64,000 bases of DNA from Streptococcus parapneumoniae (GTDB lineage Bacteria; Bacillota; Bacilli; Lactobacillales; Streptococcaceae). Location: the NCBI RefSeq assembly GCF_037076355.1, contig NZ_AP026968.1:35001-99000 (forward strand). Reading direction: 5' to 3'. Under the pieces are notes generated by a model. That model made no database searches, had not been told where the DNA came from, and was given only the letters and a program-made list of their open reading frames with translations. A program made the translations under genes and the position numbers. How positions within the stretch are numbered: the stretch's first letter is position 1; the number at the start of each line of letters is the position of its first letter. Shown piece by piece: positions 45,651 to 54,892 of the stretch.

Positions 45651-45694
45651 CAGATACTAAATTTGTCATGGTGAGCGAAAGCGAACCAAAATAG

Positions 45695-45826
45695 AATAAT
45701 CGTCGCAGTAGTGGAACTCCTAGTAGCTTTGCTACTAGGAGCGGAAAACTGGAGACCTAGGCTCCAGTTTTAGTAATGGAACGCCATAGGCGGTCGCTTA
45801 CGTCCGTACTACATTAAACGATTATT
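45695..45826 (+). ncRNA. Structured element, unit A, between purD and purE
   Basis: AATAATCGT (45695-45703) pairs perfectly with ACGATTATT (45818-45826); inside, GTAGT (45708-45712) pairs with ACTAC (45808-45812). Enclosed are an 11-bp hairpin CTCCTAGTAGC/GCTACTAGGAG (45717-45741, loop TTT), a 10-bp hairpin AAAACTGGAG/CTCCAGTTTT (45745-45771, loop ACCTAGG) and a small CGCC/GGCG hairpin (45782-45792). The same architecture with different bases recurs at 45902. No coding potential. No family recognised; strand is assumed from the pur genes. Confidence 0.6.
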
Positions 45827-45901
45827 AAAAAGAAAAATAAAAATTCATAAAATACGCTAATGGACGCATAACCCTGCGAGCGTTAGCGAGCTAATATAGA
45901 A

Positions 45902-46023
45902 CAATCACCGCCGTTGTGAAAGAACGCTTGGATGACAATCCAAGCGTTCAGGGAAATTGGAAGACCTTGGGCTTCCAATTTAGGCATGAGACTGCTGCCG
46001 TCCCTCACAACCTAAGGTGATTG
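45902..46023 (+). ncRNA. Structured element, unit B, upstream of purE
   Basis: CAATCACC (45902-45909) pairs with GGTGATTG (46016-46023); GTTGTGA (45913-45919) with TCACAAC (46005-46011). Inside are a 12-bp hairpin GAACGCTTGGAT/ATCCAAGCGTTC (45922-45949, loop GACA), a 10-bp hairpin AAATTGGAAG/CTTCCAATTT (45954-45981, loop ACCTTGGG) and a GGCA/TGCC pair. Stem sequences differ from unit A while pairing is kept and the ACCT-GG loop is shared. It ends 29 bp before the purE ATG. Confidence 0.6.
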
Positions 46024-46051
46024 AAAAAAGAAAGGAAAGAAAAGGAAAATT

Positions 46052-46543
46052 ATGACCAAACCAATTATTTCCATCATCATGGGCTCAAAATCCGACTGGG
46101 CAACTATGCAAAAAACAGCAGAAGTCCTAGACCGCTTTGGTGTAGCCTACGAAAAGAAAGTTGTCTCTGCCCACCGTACACCTGACCTCATGTTCAGACA
46201 TGCGGAGGAGGCCCGTAGCCGTGGCATCAAGGTTATCATCGCAGGTGCGGGAGGCGCAGCTCATTTGCCAGGAATGGTAGCTGCCAAAACAATCCTTCCT
46301 GTCATTGGTGTACCAGTCAAATCACGCGCGCTTAGTGGCGTGGACTCACTCTACTCTATCGTGCAGATGCCGGGTGGAGTACCTGTTGCGACCATGGCTA
46401 TCGGTGAAGCAGGAGCGACAAACGCTGCCCTCTTTGCCCTCCGTCTCCTTTCAGTAGAAGATCAGGCTATCGCGACAGCATTGGCAGATTTTGCAGAAGA
46501 GCAAGGAAAAATCGCAGAGGAGTCGACAAATGAGCTCATCTAA
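46052..46543 (+). CDS. purE: N5-carboxyaminoimidazole ribonucleotide mutase
   Basis: PurE converts N5-CAIR to CAIR. The 163-residue class I protein has [24 protein letters not shown] (His) and [16 protein letters not shown] 46052 follows GAAAGGAAA. It overlaps purK by 14 bp, and PurK supplies its substrate. Confidence 0.95.
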   Translation: MTKPIISIIMGSKSDWATMQKTAEVLDRFGVAYEKKVVSAHRTPDLMFRHAEEARSRGIKVIIAGAGGAAHLPGMVAAKTILPVIGVPVKSRALSGVDSLYSIVQMPGGVPVATMAIGEAGATNAALFALRLLSVEDQAIATALADFAEEQGKIAEESTNELI

Positions 46544-47630
46544 AACAATCGGAATTATCGGTGGCGGTCAGCTGGGTCAGATGATGGCTATTTCTGCCAT
46601 TTATATGGGGCACAAGGTTATCGCGCTGGATCCTGCGGCGGATTGCCCAGCCTCTCGTGTGGCGGAAATCATCGTGGCTCCTTATAATGATGTGGACGCT
46701 CTTCGTCAGTTGGCGGAACGTTGCGATGTCCTCACTTATGAGTTTGAAAATGTCGATGCTGACGGTTTGGATGCTGTCATCAAGGAGGGAGAACTCCCTC
46801 AAGGAACGGATCTGCTCCGCATTTCTCAAAATCGTATCTTTGAAAAGGATTTTCTCTCAAATAAGGCACAAGTCACTGTTGCCCCTTATAGGGTTGTGAC
46901 TTCTAGCCATGACTTGACAGATATTGACCTGTCGAAAAATTATGTCCTCAAGACGGCGACTGGTGGCTACGATGGGCATGGACAAAAGGTCATTCGCTCG
47001 GAAGCAGACTTGGAAGAAGCCAATGCACTAGCCGATTCAGCAGACTGTGTTTTGGAAGAATTTGTCAACTTTGACCTTGAGATTTCTGTCATCGTGTCAG
47101 GCAACGGCAAGGAAGTGACAGTTTTCCCAGTTCAGGAAAATATCCACCGTAACAACATCCTCTCTAAGACCATTGTGCCTGCTCGCATTTCTGAGAATCT
47201 AGCAGAAAAAGCCAAAGCTATGGCGGTGCGAATAGCTGAACAGCTGAACCTCTCTGGTACGCTCTGCGTGGAAATGTTTGCGACCGCTGACGACATTATC
47301 GTCAATGAGATTGCTCCACGTCCACACAACTCTGGGCACTATTCTATCGAAGCCTGCGACTTCTCCCAGTTTGATACCCATATCTTGGGCGTTCTGGGAG
47401 CACCATTGCCAGCTATCAAACTGCATGCCCCAGCTGTCATGCTCAATGTTCTCGGCCAGCATGTCGAGACCGCTGAAATATTTGTCACAGAAAATCCAAG
47501 CGCCCACCTCCACATGTATGGTAAAATAGAAGCAAAGCATAACCGCAAGGTGGGACATGTGACTTTGTTTAGTGATGCGCCGGATAGTGTGGATGAGTTT
47601 GAGAAAGGGATTGATATAGATAATGAATAA
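46530..47630 (+). CDS. purK: N5-carboxyaminoimidazole ribonucleotide synthase
   Basis: PurK carboxylates AIR with bicarbonate and ATP. The 366-residue ATP-grasp protein starts [20 protein letters not shown] and includes [16 protein letters not shown] and [21 protein letters not shown] 46530 follows GAGGAG. Its stop overlaps the start of the next, unrelated HEPN-type gene by 8 bp. Confidence 0.95.
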   Translation: MSSSKTIGIIGGGQLGQMMAISAIYMGHKVIALDPAADCPASRVAEIIVAPYNDVDALRQLAERCDVLTYEFENVDADGLDAVIKEGELPQGTDLLRISQNRIFEKDFLSNKAQVTVAPYRVVTSSHDLTDIDLSKNYVLKTATGGYDGHGQKVIRSEADLEEANALADSADCVLEEFVNFDLEISVIVSGNGKEVTVFPVQENIHRNNILSKTIVPARISENLAEKAKAMAVRIAEQLNLSGTLCVEMFATADDIIVNEIAPRPHNSGHYSIEACDFSQFDTHILGVLGAPLPAIKLHAPAVMLNVLGQHVETAEIFVTENPSAHLHMYGKIEAKHNRKVGHVTLFSDAPDSVDEFEKGIDIDNE

Positions 47631-48699
47631 TGTTTTTAGGATAATGGTTGGGTTTGAAGGACTAAGGATCGATGCAGGTGTTTTAAATAATGCGTCCTAT
47701 CTTTTTTATGATGGAGCTAAAGAGCACTCTCAGCCTCTCATTATTTGTTATGATAAACAATTTTTAGATAATATTTTTAATATTGATTTTTTGGAGAATC
47801 CTCAATCTGCTAACTTAGCTACAAATATATATAGAGAGACTTATGGTCTGCAAGTTTTGGGGAAGTTACGTGAATACCCGTATTTATATTTCTCGCTAGA
47901 CAATTTTCAGATTCTAGAAAATGATGTCAGAAAATATACATATATTTCATTTCTTAATGCTGTACAAGTAAGTAGAGCAATGTGGTTTGTTAAAGATAAC
48001 TCTATAACTCCGGATAGTGCTATTACATACAGTGGCCCTGAAATACCTGAAAAGTACCCTGACAGTTATAATGGGTTTGGTGTTAACTATTTAGCTACTG
48101 GTGAAAGAAAAGATGTACCTTTTTCTAAAGAGGAATTAGATGAGGCTAGTGAATGGTATAAATTAATATTAGAACATACAATTTTTGCAGAAGTTAAAGG
48201 ATTTAAAAGTGAAGGTCCAGAGTTTGATAATATTCCGAATTTGCCAAGTTTTCACAGAGCGTTAGATTTTTTAAATTATGCACGTAGGGAAAAAAATATT
48301 TCTTCTAAGATTGCTTTATATGTTTCTATTTTAGAATGTATTTTTGGTGTAAAAGGAGAAAATACTCAAAAGGTATCTGAGAGAGCGGCATGGTTCATTG
48401 GAACTTCTGCACTTGAGCGTTTAGATATATTTGAAACTTTGAAAAATTCTTACAAAGAACGCTCAAATTATATTCATGGAACAATGATTAAACAATCAGA
48501 ACAAGTTGTTAGATATAGAAAAGAAGTTGTTCAGAAACTGGATAATGTTGTTCGTAATCTCTTTAAGAAGATTATGAATCCAAAATATAAATTTTTAAAT
48601 TATGAATCTAAAGATTTAAATAAGGTAGATAGTTGGTTTAATAAGTTAGTTATTTTAGGAGAGGAACCTGATAGTTCTTTGAAAAAACAAGAGGAATAG
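47623..48699 (+). CDS. Apea-like HEPN domain protein, putative RNase
   Basis: The 358-residue protein has an unrecognised N-terminal part (about 1-190) and a C-terminal Apea-like HEPN domain (about 210-320): LNYARREKNISSKIALYVSI, LECIFGVKGENTQKVSERAAW, then ERSNYIHG containing the RxxxxH active-site pattern (Arg280, His285). HEPN proteins of this type are often RNases in abortive infection or toxin systems. ATG 47623 overlaps the purK stop; an alternative start is ATG 47644. The gene is AT-rich relative to purK and precedes a kinase gene, suggesting a transferred two-gene module. No membrane segments. Confidence 0.75.
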   Translation: MNNVFRIMVGFEGLRIDAGVLNNASYLFYDGAKEHSQPLIICYDKQFLDNIFNIDFLENPQSANLATNIYRETYGLQVLGKLREYPYLYFSLDNFQILENDVRKYTYISFLNAVQVSRAMWFVKDNSITPDSAITYSGPEIPEKYPDSYNGFGVNYLATGERKDVPFSKEELDEASEWYKLILEHTIFAEVKGFKSEGPEFDNIPNLPSFHRALDFLNYARREKNISSKIALYVSILECIFGVKGENTQKVSERAAWFIGTSALERLDIFETLKNSYKERSNYIHGTMIKQSEQVVRYRKEVVQKLDNVVRNLFKKIMNPKYKFLNYESKDLNKVDSWFNKLVILGEEPDSSLKKQEE

Positions 48700-48889
48700 C
48701 CAAGTATTTGAATACAGTTTAATACTTTTTAATAATATTGGGATAAGACATCAAGTTGATGGATTTCATATTATAAAGAACTAAAAAAACCACGACATGT
48801 ATGCTAAACTAAAAACGATGTACAACTACAAGATAAAATATATGATAGTGGTAGTCTAGAATACAGAATAATTAAGTTAGGGGAGAACT

Positions 48890-50227
48890 ATGGGAAAAAA
48901 TTTTTATGCAGTTCGAGTTGGCGCAATTCCTGGAATTTATACAGATTGGGAAGAAGCTAAAAAGCAGATAAATGGTTTTCCTAATCAACAGTACAAAGGA
49001 TTTGAAACAGAAGAAGAAGCAGTAAAATATCTGTACAATCTTGAAGGAAAATATAATCATTTAGAGAAGTTAGGAGAGGGTGGTTTTGCAGAAGTATACA
49101 AAATTCTAGATTCTACAAAACCTATAGTAATCAAAATACTAAAAAAAGATTTGCTAGAAGATCAGGGAGCGGTTAGTCGGTTTCATAGAGAGTATGAGAT
49201 AACAAAATCTTTGTCAGATTTACCAGGTGTGGTTAATGTTTATGATTTTACAGAGACAGATATATCATATAGTATGGAATATTTAGACACTACACTAGCT
49301 AATTTTATTTATCAAAAGAAAGATTCACTTGAATTATCTGAGCAACTAGATATTATAAGGAAAATTCTTTTAATCATTACTCAAGTTCATGAGAGAGGTA
49401 TTATCCATAGGGATATTACTCCAAGAAATATTTTTTTGAACAATGGTCAGATTGTTTTAGCAGATTTTGGTTTAGGTAAGGATTTAAATTCTTTAAGTAG
49501 CCATGAAACAATGTATACTAGAAATTTTGGAGTATACGATTATTGTTCGCCAGAACAATATCAGCAGTTAAAAGATGCTACCAAGCAAAGTGATATATAC
49601 TCTCTAGGTAAAGTGATAAATTACATTATGACTGGTAGTCCTAGAGATAAAAATCATATTTTTAAAAGTGTTGTTGAAATTTGTACTACCTCTGATCCAG
49701 ACCGAAGATATATTGACTGCGAAGCAATTTTAGATAATATAAATCAAATATATGAGTTCAGCCAGAAAAAGGATGCAGAGTCTGTTGTAGATTTGAATTT
49801 AAGAAACGGGAATTTGACAGTTTATGTACAAGATTATTTACAAAAGGTATCAGGGGAAGATTTATGTCAAAAATTAAATGATAAAAATTATCTAAATTTT
49901 AACAACTTATTGATTCAATATATGTACATTTCCAAAAATAATGGGGAAGAAATAATCAATAAAATAGCAAAATCATTCAAAGGGTATTGTGGAAATAGCT
50001 TTGCATCGTATGATGCATTTGCGACCTTTGCTAGACAGATTATTGATGAAGATTTTTCGCAAGTTATTAAAAATATATCAATCTCTATTCTAAATTATGT
50101 TGCTTGGGGAGTGAATAGATTTTATGCACAAGATTTAGTAAGAAACTTAATAGATAGTAATCAAAATGCTACACAATTTATAACTTTACAAAAATTAAAA
50201 AGTAAATCTTGGGATGAGTTTGACTAA
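48890..50227 (+). CDS. Ser/Thr protein kinase with N-terminal RNase H1-type hybrid-binding domain
   Basis: The 445-residue protein begins with an RNase H1 N-terminal (viroplasmin/HBD) domain: FYAVRVGAIPGIYTDWEEAK, then YKGFETEEEAVKYL (residues 5-48), a fold that binds RNA:DNA hybrid or dsRNA. A complete Hanks-type kinase follows: Gly loop LGEGGFAEV (61-69), Lys82, HRDITPRN (173-180), DFG (192-194), SPE (220-222), D-x-YSLG (235-240) and Arg273. The C-terminal 150 residues are unrecognised. AGGGGAG precedes the ATG. No membrane helix or PASTA repeats, so it is not the StkP cell-wall kinase. Nucleic-acid-controlled signalling in defence is inferred. Confidence 0.82.
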   Translation: MGKNFYAVRVGAIPGIYTDWEEAKKQINGFPNQQYKGFETEEEAVKYLYNLEGKYNHLEKLGEGGFAEVYKILDSTKPIVIKILKKDLLEDQGAVSRFHREYEITKSLSDLPGVVNVYDFTETDISYSMEYLDTTLANFIYQKKDSLELSEQLDIIRKILLIITQVHERGIIHRDITPRNIFLNNGQIVLADFGLGKDLNSLSSHETMYTRNFGVYDYCSPEQYQQLKDATKQSDIYSLGKVINYIMTGSPRDKNHIFKSVVEICTTSDPDRRYIDCEAILDNINQIYEFSQKKDAESVVDLNLRNGNLTVYVQDYLQKVSGEDLCQKLNDKNYLNFNNLLIQYMYISKNNGEEIINKIAKSFKGYCGNSFASYDAFATFARQIIDEDFSQVIKNISISILNYVAWGVNRFYAQDLVRNLIDSNQNATQFITLQKLKSKSWDEFD

Positions 50228-50354
50228 AAACATATAGTCGTACTTCTTTTTTAGAAAATAAAATAAAGAAAGTAAAAGAGGGCAAGTTCAAGTATTTGAA
50301 CTCGAGATAAAAGTTGTCTCTCTCCTGTAAAAAAATAAATAATTAGAAAGGAAC
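50228..50354. other. AT-rich junction after the kinase gene
   Basis: No gene. A small hairpin GTTCAA/TTGAAC (about 50286-50301) occurs, without a convincing T run. The following segment is the structured purB leader. Confidence 0.35.
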
Positions 50355-50475
50355 AAGGGTACCGTATTTCTTAAACTGAATACGGGCTATGGACTTGGCC
50401 AAAAAGATAGTTTTCCTAGAAGCTGACGCTTCTTCGTCTAAACTCCTATTTTGACTTTGTCCGCTTAACGCCCTT
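50355..50475 (+). promoter_or_regulatory. Cloverleaf-like leader of purB
   Basis: AAGGG (50355-50359) pairs with CCCTT (50471-50475); inside are CCGTATT/AATACGG (50362-50368 with 50379-50385), GGAC/GTCC (50391-50394 with 50459-50462), AGTTT/AAACT (50409-50413 with 50440-50444) and AGAAGC/GCTTCT (50418-50433). The fold ends 12 bp before the purB ATG, in place of a normal ribosome-binding site. No known riboswitch recognised. Confidence 0.45.
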
Positions 50476-50487
50476 AATATCTTAATT

Positions 50488-51783
50488 ATGATCAACCGTT
50501 ACTCTCGCCCTGAGATGGCGAACATTTGGAGTGAAGAAAATAAATACCGTGCTTGGCTTGAGGTGGAAATCTTGGCTGACGAGGCATGGGCTGAGTTGGG
50601 GGAAATCCCTAAGGAAGATGTGGCTTTGATTCGCGAGAAGGCGGACTTTGACATCGACCGTATTTTGGAAATTGAGCAGGAGACTCGCCACGATGTGGTT
50701 GCCTTCACACGTGCGGTTTCTGAGACTCTTGGCGAAGAGCGCAAGTGGGTCCACTACGGCTTGACTTCTACTGATGTGGTGGATACTGCCTACGGTTACC
50801 TCTACAAGCAGGCCAACGACATCATTCGTCGTGATCTTGAAAACTTCACCAACATCATCGCTGACAAGGCCAAGGAGCACAAGTTCACCATCATGATGGG
50901 TCGTACCCACGGTGTGCACGCTGAGCCTACAACCTTTGGGCTTAAATTGGCGACTTGGTACAGCGAAATGAAGCGCAATATCGAGCGTTTCGAGCATGCG
51001 GCTGCTGGTGTGGAAGCTGGTAAGATTTCTGGTGCGGTTGGTAACTTTGCCAACATCCCACCATTCGTAGAGCAATACGTCTGCGACAAATTGGGTATCC
51101 GTGCCCAAGAAATCTCTACACAGGTCCTTCCTCGTGACCTTCACGCTGAGTACTTTGCGGTTCTTGCCAGCATCGCAACTTCTATCGAACGTATGGCGAC
51201 TGAGATTCGTGGTTTGCAAAAATCTGAACAACGCGAAGTAGAAGAATTCTTTGCCAAAGGTCAAAAAGGTTCATCTGCTATGCCTCACAAACGCAACCCT
51301 ATCGGTTCTGAAAATATGACAGGTCTTGCGCGTGTTATCCGTGGTCATATGATTACAGCCTATGAAAACGTTGCTCTCTGGCACGAACGAGACATTTCCC
51401 ACTCATCAGCTGAACGCATCATCACACCAGATACAACTATCTTGATTGACTACATGCTCAACCGCTTTGGAAATATTGTCAAGAACTTGACGGTCTTCCC
51501 AGAAAATATGATCCGCAATATGAACTCGACATTTGGTTTGATTTTCAGCCAACGTGCTATGTTGACCTTGATTGAAAAAGGGATGACCCGTGAGCAAGCC
51601 TATGACTTGGTACAACCAAAAACAGCCTACTCTTGGGACAACCAAGTAGACTTCAAACCACTGCTAGAAGCAGATCCAGAGGTGACATCACGCCTCACAC
51701 AAGAAGAAATCGACGAGATCTTCAACCCTCTTTACTACACTAAACGAGTGGATGATATTTTTGAACGTCTTGGATTAGGATAA
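50488..51783 (+). CDS. purB: Adenylosuccinate lyase
   Basis: PurB cleaves SAICAR and adenylosuccinate, so it acts after PurC and after PurA. The 431-residue protein carries [15 protein letters not shown] (His) and the signature [16 protein letters not shown]. It starts [10 protein letters not shown] at ATG 50488. Only a weak ribosome-binding site precedes it; the leader is highly structured. In pneumococcus it follows purK closely, so the two preceding genes are an insertion. Confidence 0.95.
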   Translation: MINRYSRPEMANIWSEENKYRAWLEVEILADEAWAELGEIPKEDVALIREKADFDIDRILEIEQETRHDVVAFTRAVSETLGEERKWVHYGLTSTDVVDTAYGYLYKQANDIIRRDLENFTNIIADKAKEHKFTIMMGRTHGVHAEPTTFGLKLATWYSEMKRNIERFEHAAAGVEAGKISGAVGNFANIPPFVEQYVCDKLGIRAQEISTQVLPRDLHAEYFAVLASIATSIERMATEIRGLQKSEQREVEEFFAKGQKGSSAMPHKRNPIGSENMTGLARVIRGHMITAYENVALWHERDISHSSAERIITPDTTILIDYMLNRFGNIVKNLTVFPENMIRNMNSTFGLIFSQRAMLTLIEKGMTREQAYDLVQPKTAYSWDNQVDFKPLLEADPEVTSRLTQEEIDEIFNPLYYTKRVDDIFERLGLG

Positions 51784-51790
51784 TTAAAAT

Positions 51791-51848
51791 AAAATCGAAT
51801 TTCTATTACTCCATTTATAGGAGTAGCAGAACTTCGATTTTTCTTTTT
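51791..51848 (+). terminator. Terminator of purB
   Basis: AAATCGAA near 51792 pairs with TTCGATTT (51834-51841), with an inner TACTCC/GGAGTA hairpin, then T-rich tail. Confidence 0.75.
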
Positions 51849-51892
51849 TATTAAAGTGCTTTAGAAAAAAATAACCAATATTTTATAATATG

Positions 51893-51994
51893 TTGAATAT
51901 AGAATAGTATACTGTGACTTCTAAAATATTACTAGAAATTGATTTGAATTTCCTAATCGATTTGTCCATATTCTATTTCAATCTACTATGTTAT
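51893..51994. repeat. RUP-like small repeat, copy 2
   Basis: Matches 13706-13806 over about 100 bp (TTGAATATAGAATAGTAT start, TATTTCAATCTACTAT end), with imperfect inverted ends. No coding potential. Confidence 0.6.
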
Positions 51995-52008
51995 ATAATA
52001 AGCATAGA

Positions 52009-52037
52009 AAAAGCCCAAGCGCTTAGGCTCAGGCTTT
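52009..52037 (-). terminator. Terminator of the GntR gene
   Basis: On the minus strand AAAGCC at the 5' side pairs with GGCTTT, with inner CCTAAGCGCTTGG, followed by T run. Confidence 0.7.
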
Positions 52038-52041
52038 CTTC

Positions 52042-52758
52042 TTAGTGATCACGATCACATGAGATGAATTTAATCTTGTAATAATCAGATCGTTTGTAAG
52101 TTTCACTGTATCCTAAAACTTGACCAGTTGATTCGAGTTTGGTGATTTTAGTTTGTAGGACAGTAGGGAATTGTTCATCGACTCCGAGGACTGAAGCCGC
52201 ATGTTCTGGAGTTGGAAAGACTATTTCGTTGATTTCTTCAAAGTGTTCATCATTCATGTGAATGTGGTAGTCTAACTTGAAACGGTTATAGATAGAACTA
52301 TAGTATTCAAGGTTTGGATAATTTGCGTTGATATATTGTTCTGGGATGTAGGATGTATGGTAGATATAAACGACACCGTTTGATTCGCGGACACGTTCAA
52401 TCTTGTAGTAGAATTGATCGCCGCGTAGACCCAATTTTTCCAAGTAAGCGAGTTTGTTTCCGCGTTCAATTGAAAGAACAGTTACCTTATCATCTTTAGC
52501 ATTAAAGAGTTCAATATCTGAAAACTCTACAAGCTTGTGTTTGCGTGCACGTGAAACGAAGGTTCCTTTTCCTTGTTGGCGGACAATATAGCCATCTTTA
52601 GCAAGGTCGTTTAAGGCGCGGACAACTGTGATAGAACTGACATCGTACATTGAAATGAGCTCTGCTTCAGTGTAAAATTTATCTCCACTGCTAAACTGCC
52701 CAGAGATGATTTTATTTTTTAATTCGTCTTTTATGTATTGATATTTGGGAATTGCCAT
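52042..52758 (-). CDS. GntR/HutC family transcriptional regulator
   Basis: The 238-residue protein has an N-terminal winged helix (YQYIKDELKNKIISGQFSSG, YTEAELISMYDVSSITVVRA, GKGTFVSR) and a C-terminal UTRA ligand domain (from about 90). ATG 52758 (MAIPKYQY) matches the pneumococcal orthologue length; the upstream start at 52800 is not supported. Divergent from bgaC, it likely represses the bgaC-PTS operon until a sugar or sugar-phosphate ligand binds. Confidence 0.9.
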   Translation of the reverse strand: MAIPKYQYIKDELKNKIISGQFSSGDKFYTEAELISMYDVSSITVVRALNDLAKDGYIVRQQGKGTFVSRARKHKLVEFSDIELFNAKDDKVTVLSIERGNKLAYLEKLGLRGDQFYYKIERVRESNGVVYIYHTSYIPEQYINANYPNLEYYSSIYNRFKLDYHIHMNDEHFEEINEIVFPTPEHAASVLGVDEQFPTVLQTKITKLESTGQVLGYSETYKRSDYYKIKFISCDRDH

Positions 52759-53025
52759 ATTTTTACCTCTATTTTCCTTCTCCACAGAAAATTTTACCAT
52801 AAAAGCGAAAAAAATAGTAGTCTTTTGAATAAAAAATTAGAAAAATAGTTTGAAAAATTAAGGTACATAAGCATTACTCATATTTTATAAATGTATTTTA
52901 TACAAAATTATTTTAGGTTCCATATTCTGAATGTAAAGAGCGTTTGAAATGGGTCTGAAAATGTTTGAAACTAATTGAACGTGTGTATAATGGTAAAATT
53001 ACAGTAAATATTCCGACAATTTCTA

Positions 53026-53083
53026 TTGACAATTCAAACAGATTGGTTTATAATTACTATAACAACGAGTGAAAGCGCAAACT
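53026..53083 (+). promoter_or_regulatory. bgaC operon promoter and cre-like site
   Basis: TTGACA (53026-53031), 17 bp, TATAAT (53049-53054) is a strong promoter. TGAAAGCGCAAACT at 53070-53083, just after the expected start, matches the CcpA cre consensus with two mismatches, which would fit catabolite repression. The 345-bp gap to the divergent GntR gene probably also holds the GntR operator, which I could not define. Confidence 0.6.
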
Positions 53084-53104
53084 TTGCAATCAAAAGGTAG
53101 TTTT

Positions 53105-54892
53105 ATGACACGATTTGAGATACGAGACGATTTCTATTTAGATGGGAAACCGTTCAAGATTTTGTCCGGCGCCATTCATTATTTTAGGGTTCCTCCAGAA
53201 GATTGGTATCATTCGCTCTATAACTTGAAGGCTCTTGGCTTTAATACGGTAGAGACTTATGTGGCTTGGAATTTACACGAGCCTCGTGAGGGTGAGTTTC
53301 ACTTTGAAGGGGCTCTGGATTTGGAGAGGTTTCTTCAGACAGCACAAGATTTGGGTCTTTACGCTATCGTTCGTCCGTCACCATTCATCTGTGCGGAGTG
53401 GGAATTCGGTGGTTTACCAGCCTGGCTCTTAACCAAGGATATGAGGATTCGTTCATCAGATCCAGCCTATATTGAGGCTGTCGGTCGCTATTATGACCAG
53501 CTCTTACCACGATTGGTTCCACATCTGTTGGACAATGGTGGCAATATCCTCATGATGCAGGTTGAAAATGAGTATGGTTCTTACGGAGAAGATAAGGATT
53601 ATCTGAGAGCAATTCGACAGCTAATGGAAGAGCGTGGCGTAACCTGTCCCCTCTTTACGTCAGATGGTCCATGGAGAGCTACTCTAAAAGCTGGAACCTT
53701 AATCGAAGATGACCTCTTTGTAACAGGAAACTTTGGTTCTAAGGCACCTTACAACTTTTCACAGATGCAGGAATTCTTTGATGAGCATGGTAAGAAATGG
53801 CCACTCATGTGTATGGAGTTCTGGGATGGCTGGTTCAATCGTTGGAAAGAACCGATTATCACACGGGATCCAAAAGAATTGGCAGATGCAGTTCGAGAGG
53901 TTTTGGAACAAGGCTCTATCAATCTCTACATGTTCCACGGTGGTACAAACTTTGGCTTCATGAATGGTTGCTCAGCTCGAGGAACTTTGGACTTGCCACA
54001 AGTTACATCTTATGATTACGATGCCCTTCTGGATGAAGAAGGAAATCCAACTGCTAAATATCTTGCAGTCAAGAAGATGATGGCGACACATTTCCCAGAG
54101 TATCCACAGTTGGAACCACTCTACAAAGAGAGTATGGAGTTGGATGCTATTCCACTAGTTGAAAAAGTTTCCTTGTTTGAAACCTTAGATAGCTTGTCAA
54201 GTCCGATAGAAAGTCTCTATCCTCAAAAGATGGAGGAGTTGGGACAAAGCTATGGCTACCTACTCTATCGAACAGAAACAAACTGGGATGCAGAAGAAGA
54301 AAGACTTCGTATCATTGATGGTCGAGATAGGGCCCAGCTGTATGTCGATGGTCAGTGGGTTAAAACCCAATATCAGACAGAGATTGGGGAAGATATTTTC
54401 TATCAAGGTGAAAAGAAAGCGTTATCTAGGATTGATATATTGATAGAAAATATGGGGCGTGTCAACTATGGGCATAAGTTCTTAGCGGATACGCAACGTA
54501 AGGGAATTCGGACAGGGGTTTGTAAGGATTTGCATTTCTTACTAAACTGGAAACACTATCCACTCCCACTAGACAATCCTGAGAAAATTGATTTTTCAAA
54601 AGGATGGACTCAAGGACAACCAGCCTTTTATGCTTATGACTTTACAGTCCAAGAGCCAAAAGATACTTACCTAGACTTGTCTGAGTTTGGTAAGGGAGTT
54701 GCCTTTGTCAATGGGCAGAATCTAGGACGTTTTTGGAACGTCGGCCCAACACTCTCGCTTTATATTCCTCATAGCTATCTCAAGGAAGGTGCCAACCGCA
54801 TCATCATCTTTGAAACAGAGGGCCAATATAAAGAAGAGATTCATTTAACTCGTAAACCTACACTAAAACACATAAAGGGGGAAAACTTATGA
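53105..54892 (+). CDS. bgaC: Beta-galactosidase, glycoside hydrolase family 35
   Basis: BgaC releases terminal beta-1,3-linked galactose from host glycans. The 595-residue protein shows catalytic Glu156 in VENEYGSYG, Glu238 in CMEFWDGW with Trp240 and Trp243 of the substrate site, and a C-terminal jelly-roll (FVNGQNLGRFWNVGP). It lacks signal peptide and LPXTG motif; pneumococcal BgaC is reported on the surface regardless. ATG 53105 is preferred to 53069. It overlaps the PTS IIB gene by 4 bp. Confidence 0.95.
   Translation: MTRFEIRDDFYLDGKPFKILSGAIHYFRVPPEDWYHSLYNLKALGFNTVETYVAWNLHEPREGEFHFEGALDLERFLQTAQDLGLYAIVRPSPFICAEWEFGGLPAWLLTKDMRIRSSDPAYIEAVGRYYDQLLPRLVPHLLDNGGNILMMQVENEYGSYGEDKDYLRAIRQLMEERGVTCPLFTSDGPWRATLKAGTLIEDDLFVTGNFGSKAPYNFSQMQEFFDEHGKKWPLMCMEFWDGWFNRWKEPIITRDPKELADAVREVLEQGSINLYMFHGGTNFGFMNGCSARGTLDLPQVTSYDYDALLDEEGNPTAKYLAVKKMMATHFPEYPQLEPLYKESMELDAIPLVEKVSLFETLDSLSSPIESLYPQKMEELGQSYGYLLYRTETNWDAEEERLRIIDGRDRAQLYVDGQWVKTQYQTEIGEDIFYQGEKKALSRIDILIENMGRVNYGHKFLADTQRKGIRTGVCKDLHFLLNWKHYPLPLDNPEKIDFSKGWTQGQPAFYAYDFTVQEPKDTYLDLSEFGKGVAFVNGQNLGRFWNVGPTLSLYIPHSYLKEGANRIIIFETEGQYKEEIHLTRKPTLKHIKGENL

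Noticed and set aside
45695-46023. ZTP or PRPP riboswitch before purE
   Set aside because: The conserved cores of these classes are not recognisable, and the twin-unit layout with three hairpins each does not fit them.
48890-50227. StkP/PrkC-type cell-wall kinase
   Set aside because: No transmembrane helix and no PASTA repeats; the N-terminal RNase H1-type domain is foreign to that family.
50340-50475. T-box riboswitch before purB (GGTACCG-like core)
   Set aside because: No complete T-box sequence, no specifier stem-loop or terminator, and purB is not a T-box target; the visible helices form a different fold.
50482-51264. Minus-strand 260-codon ORF over purB
   Set aside because: Antisense shadow of a clearly coding, conserved purB frame.
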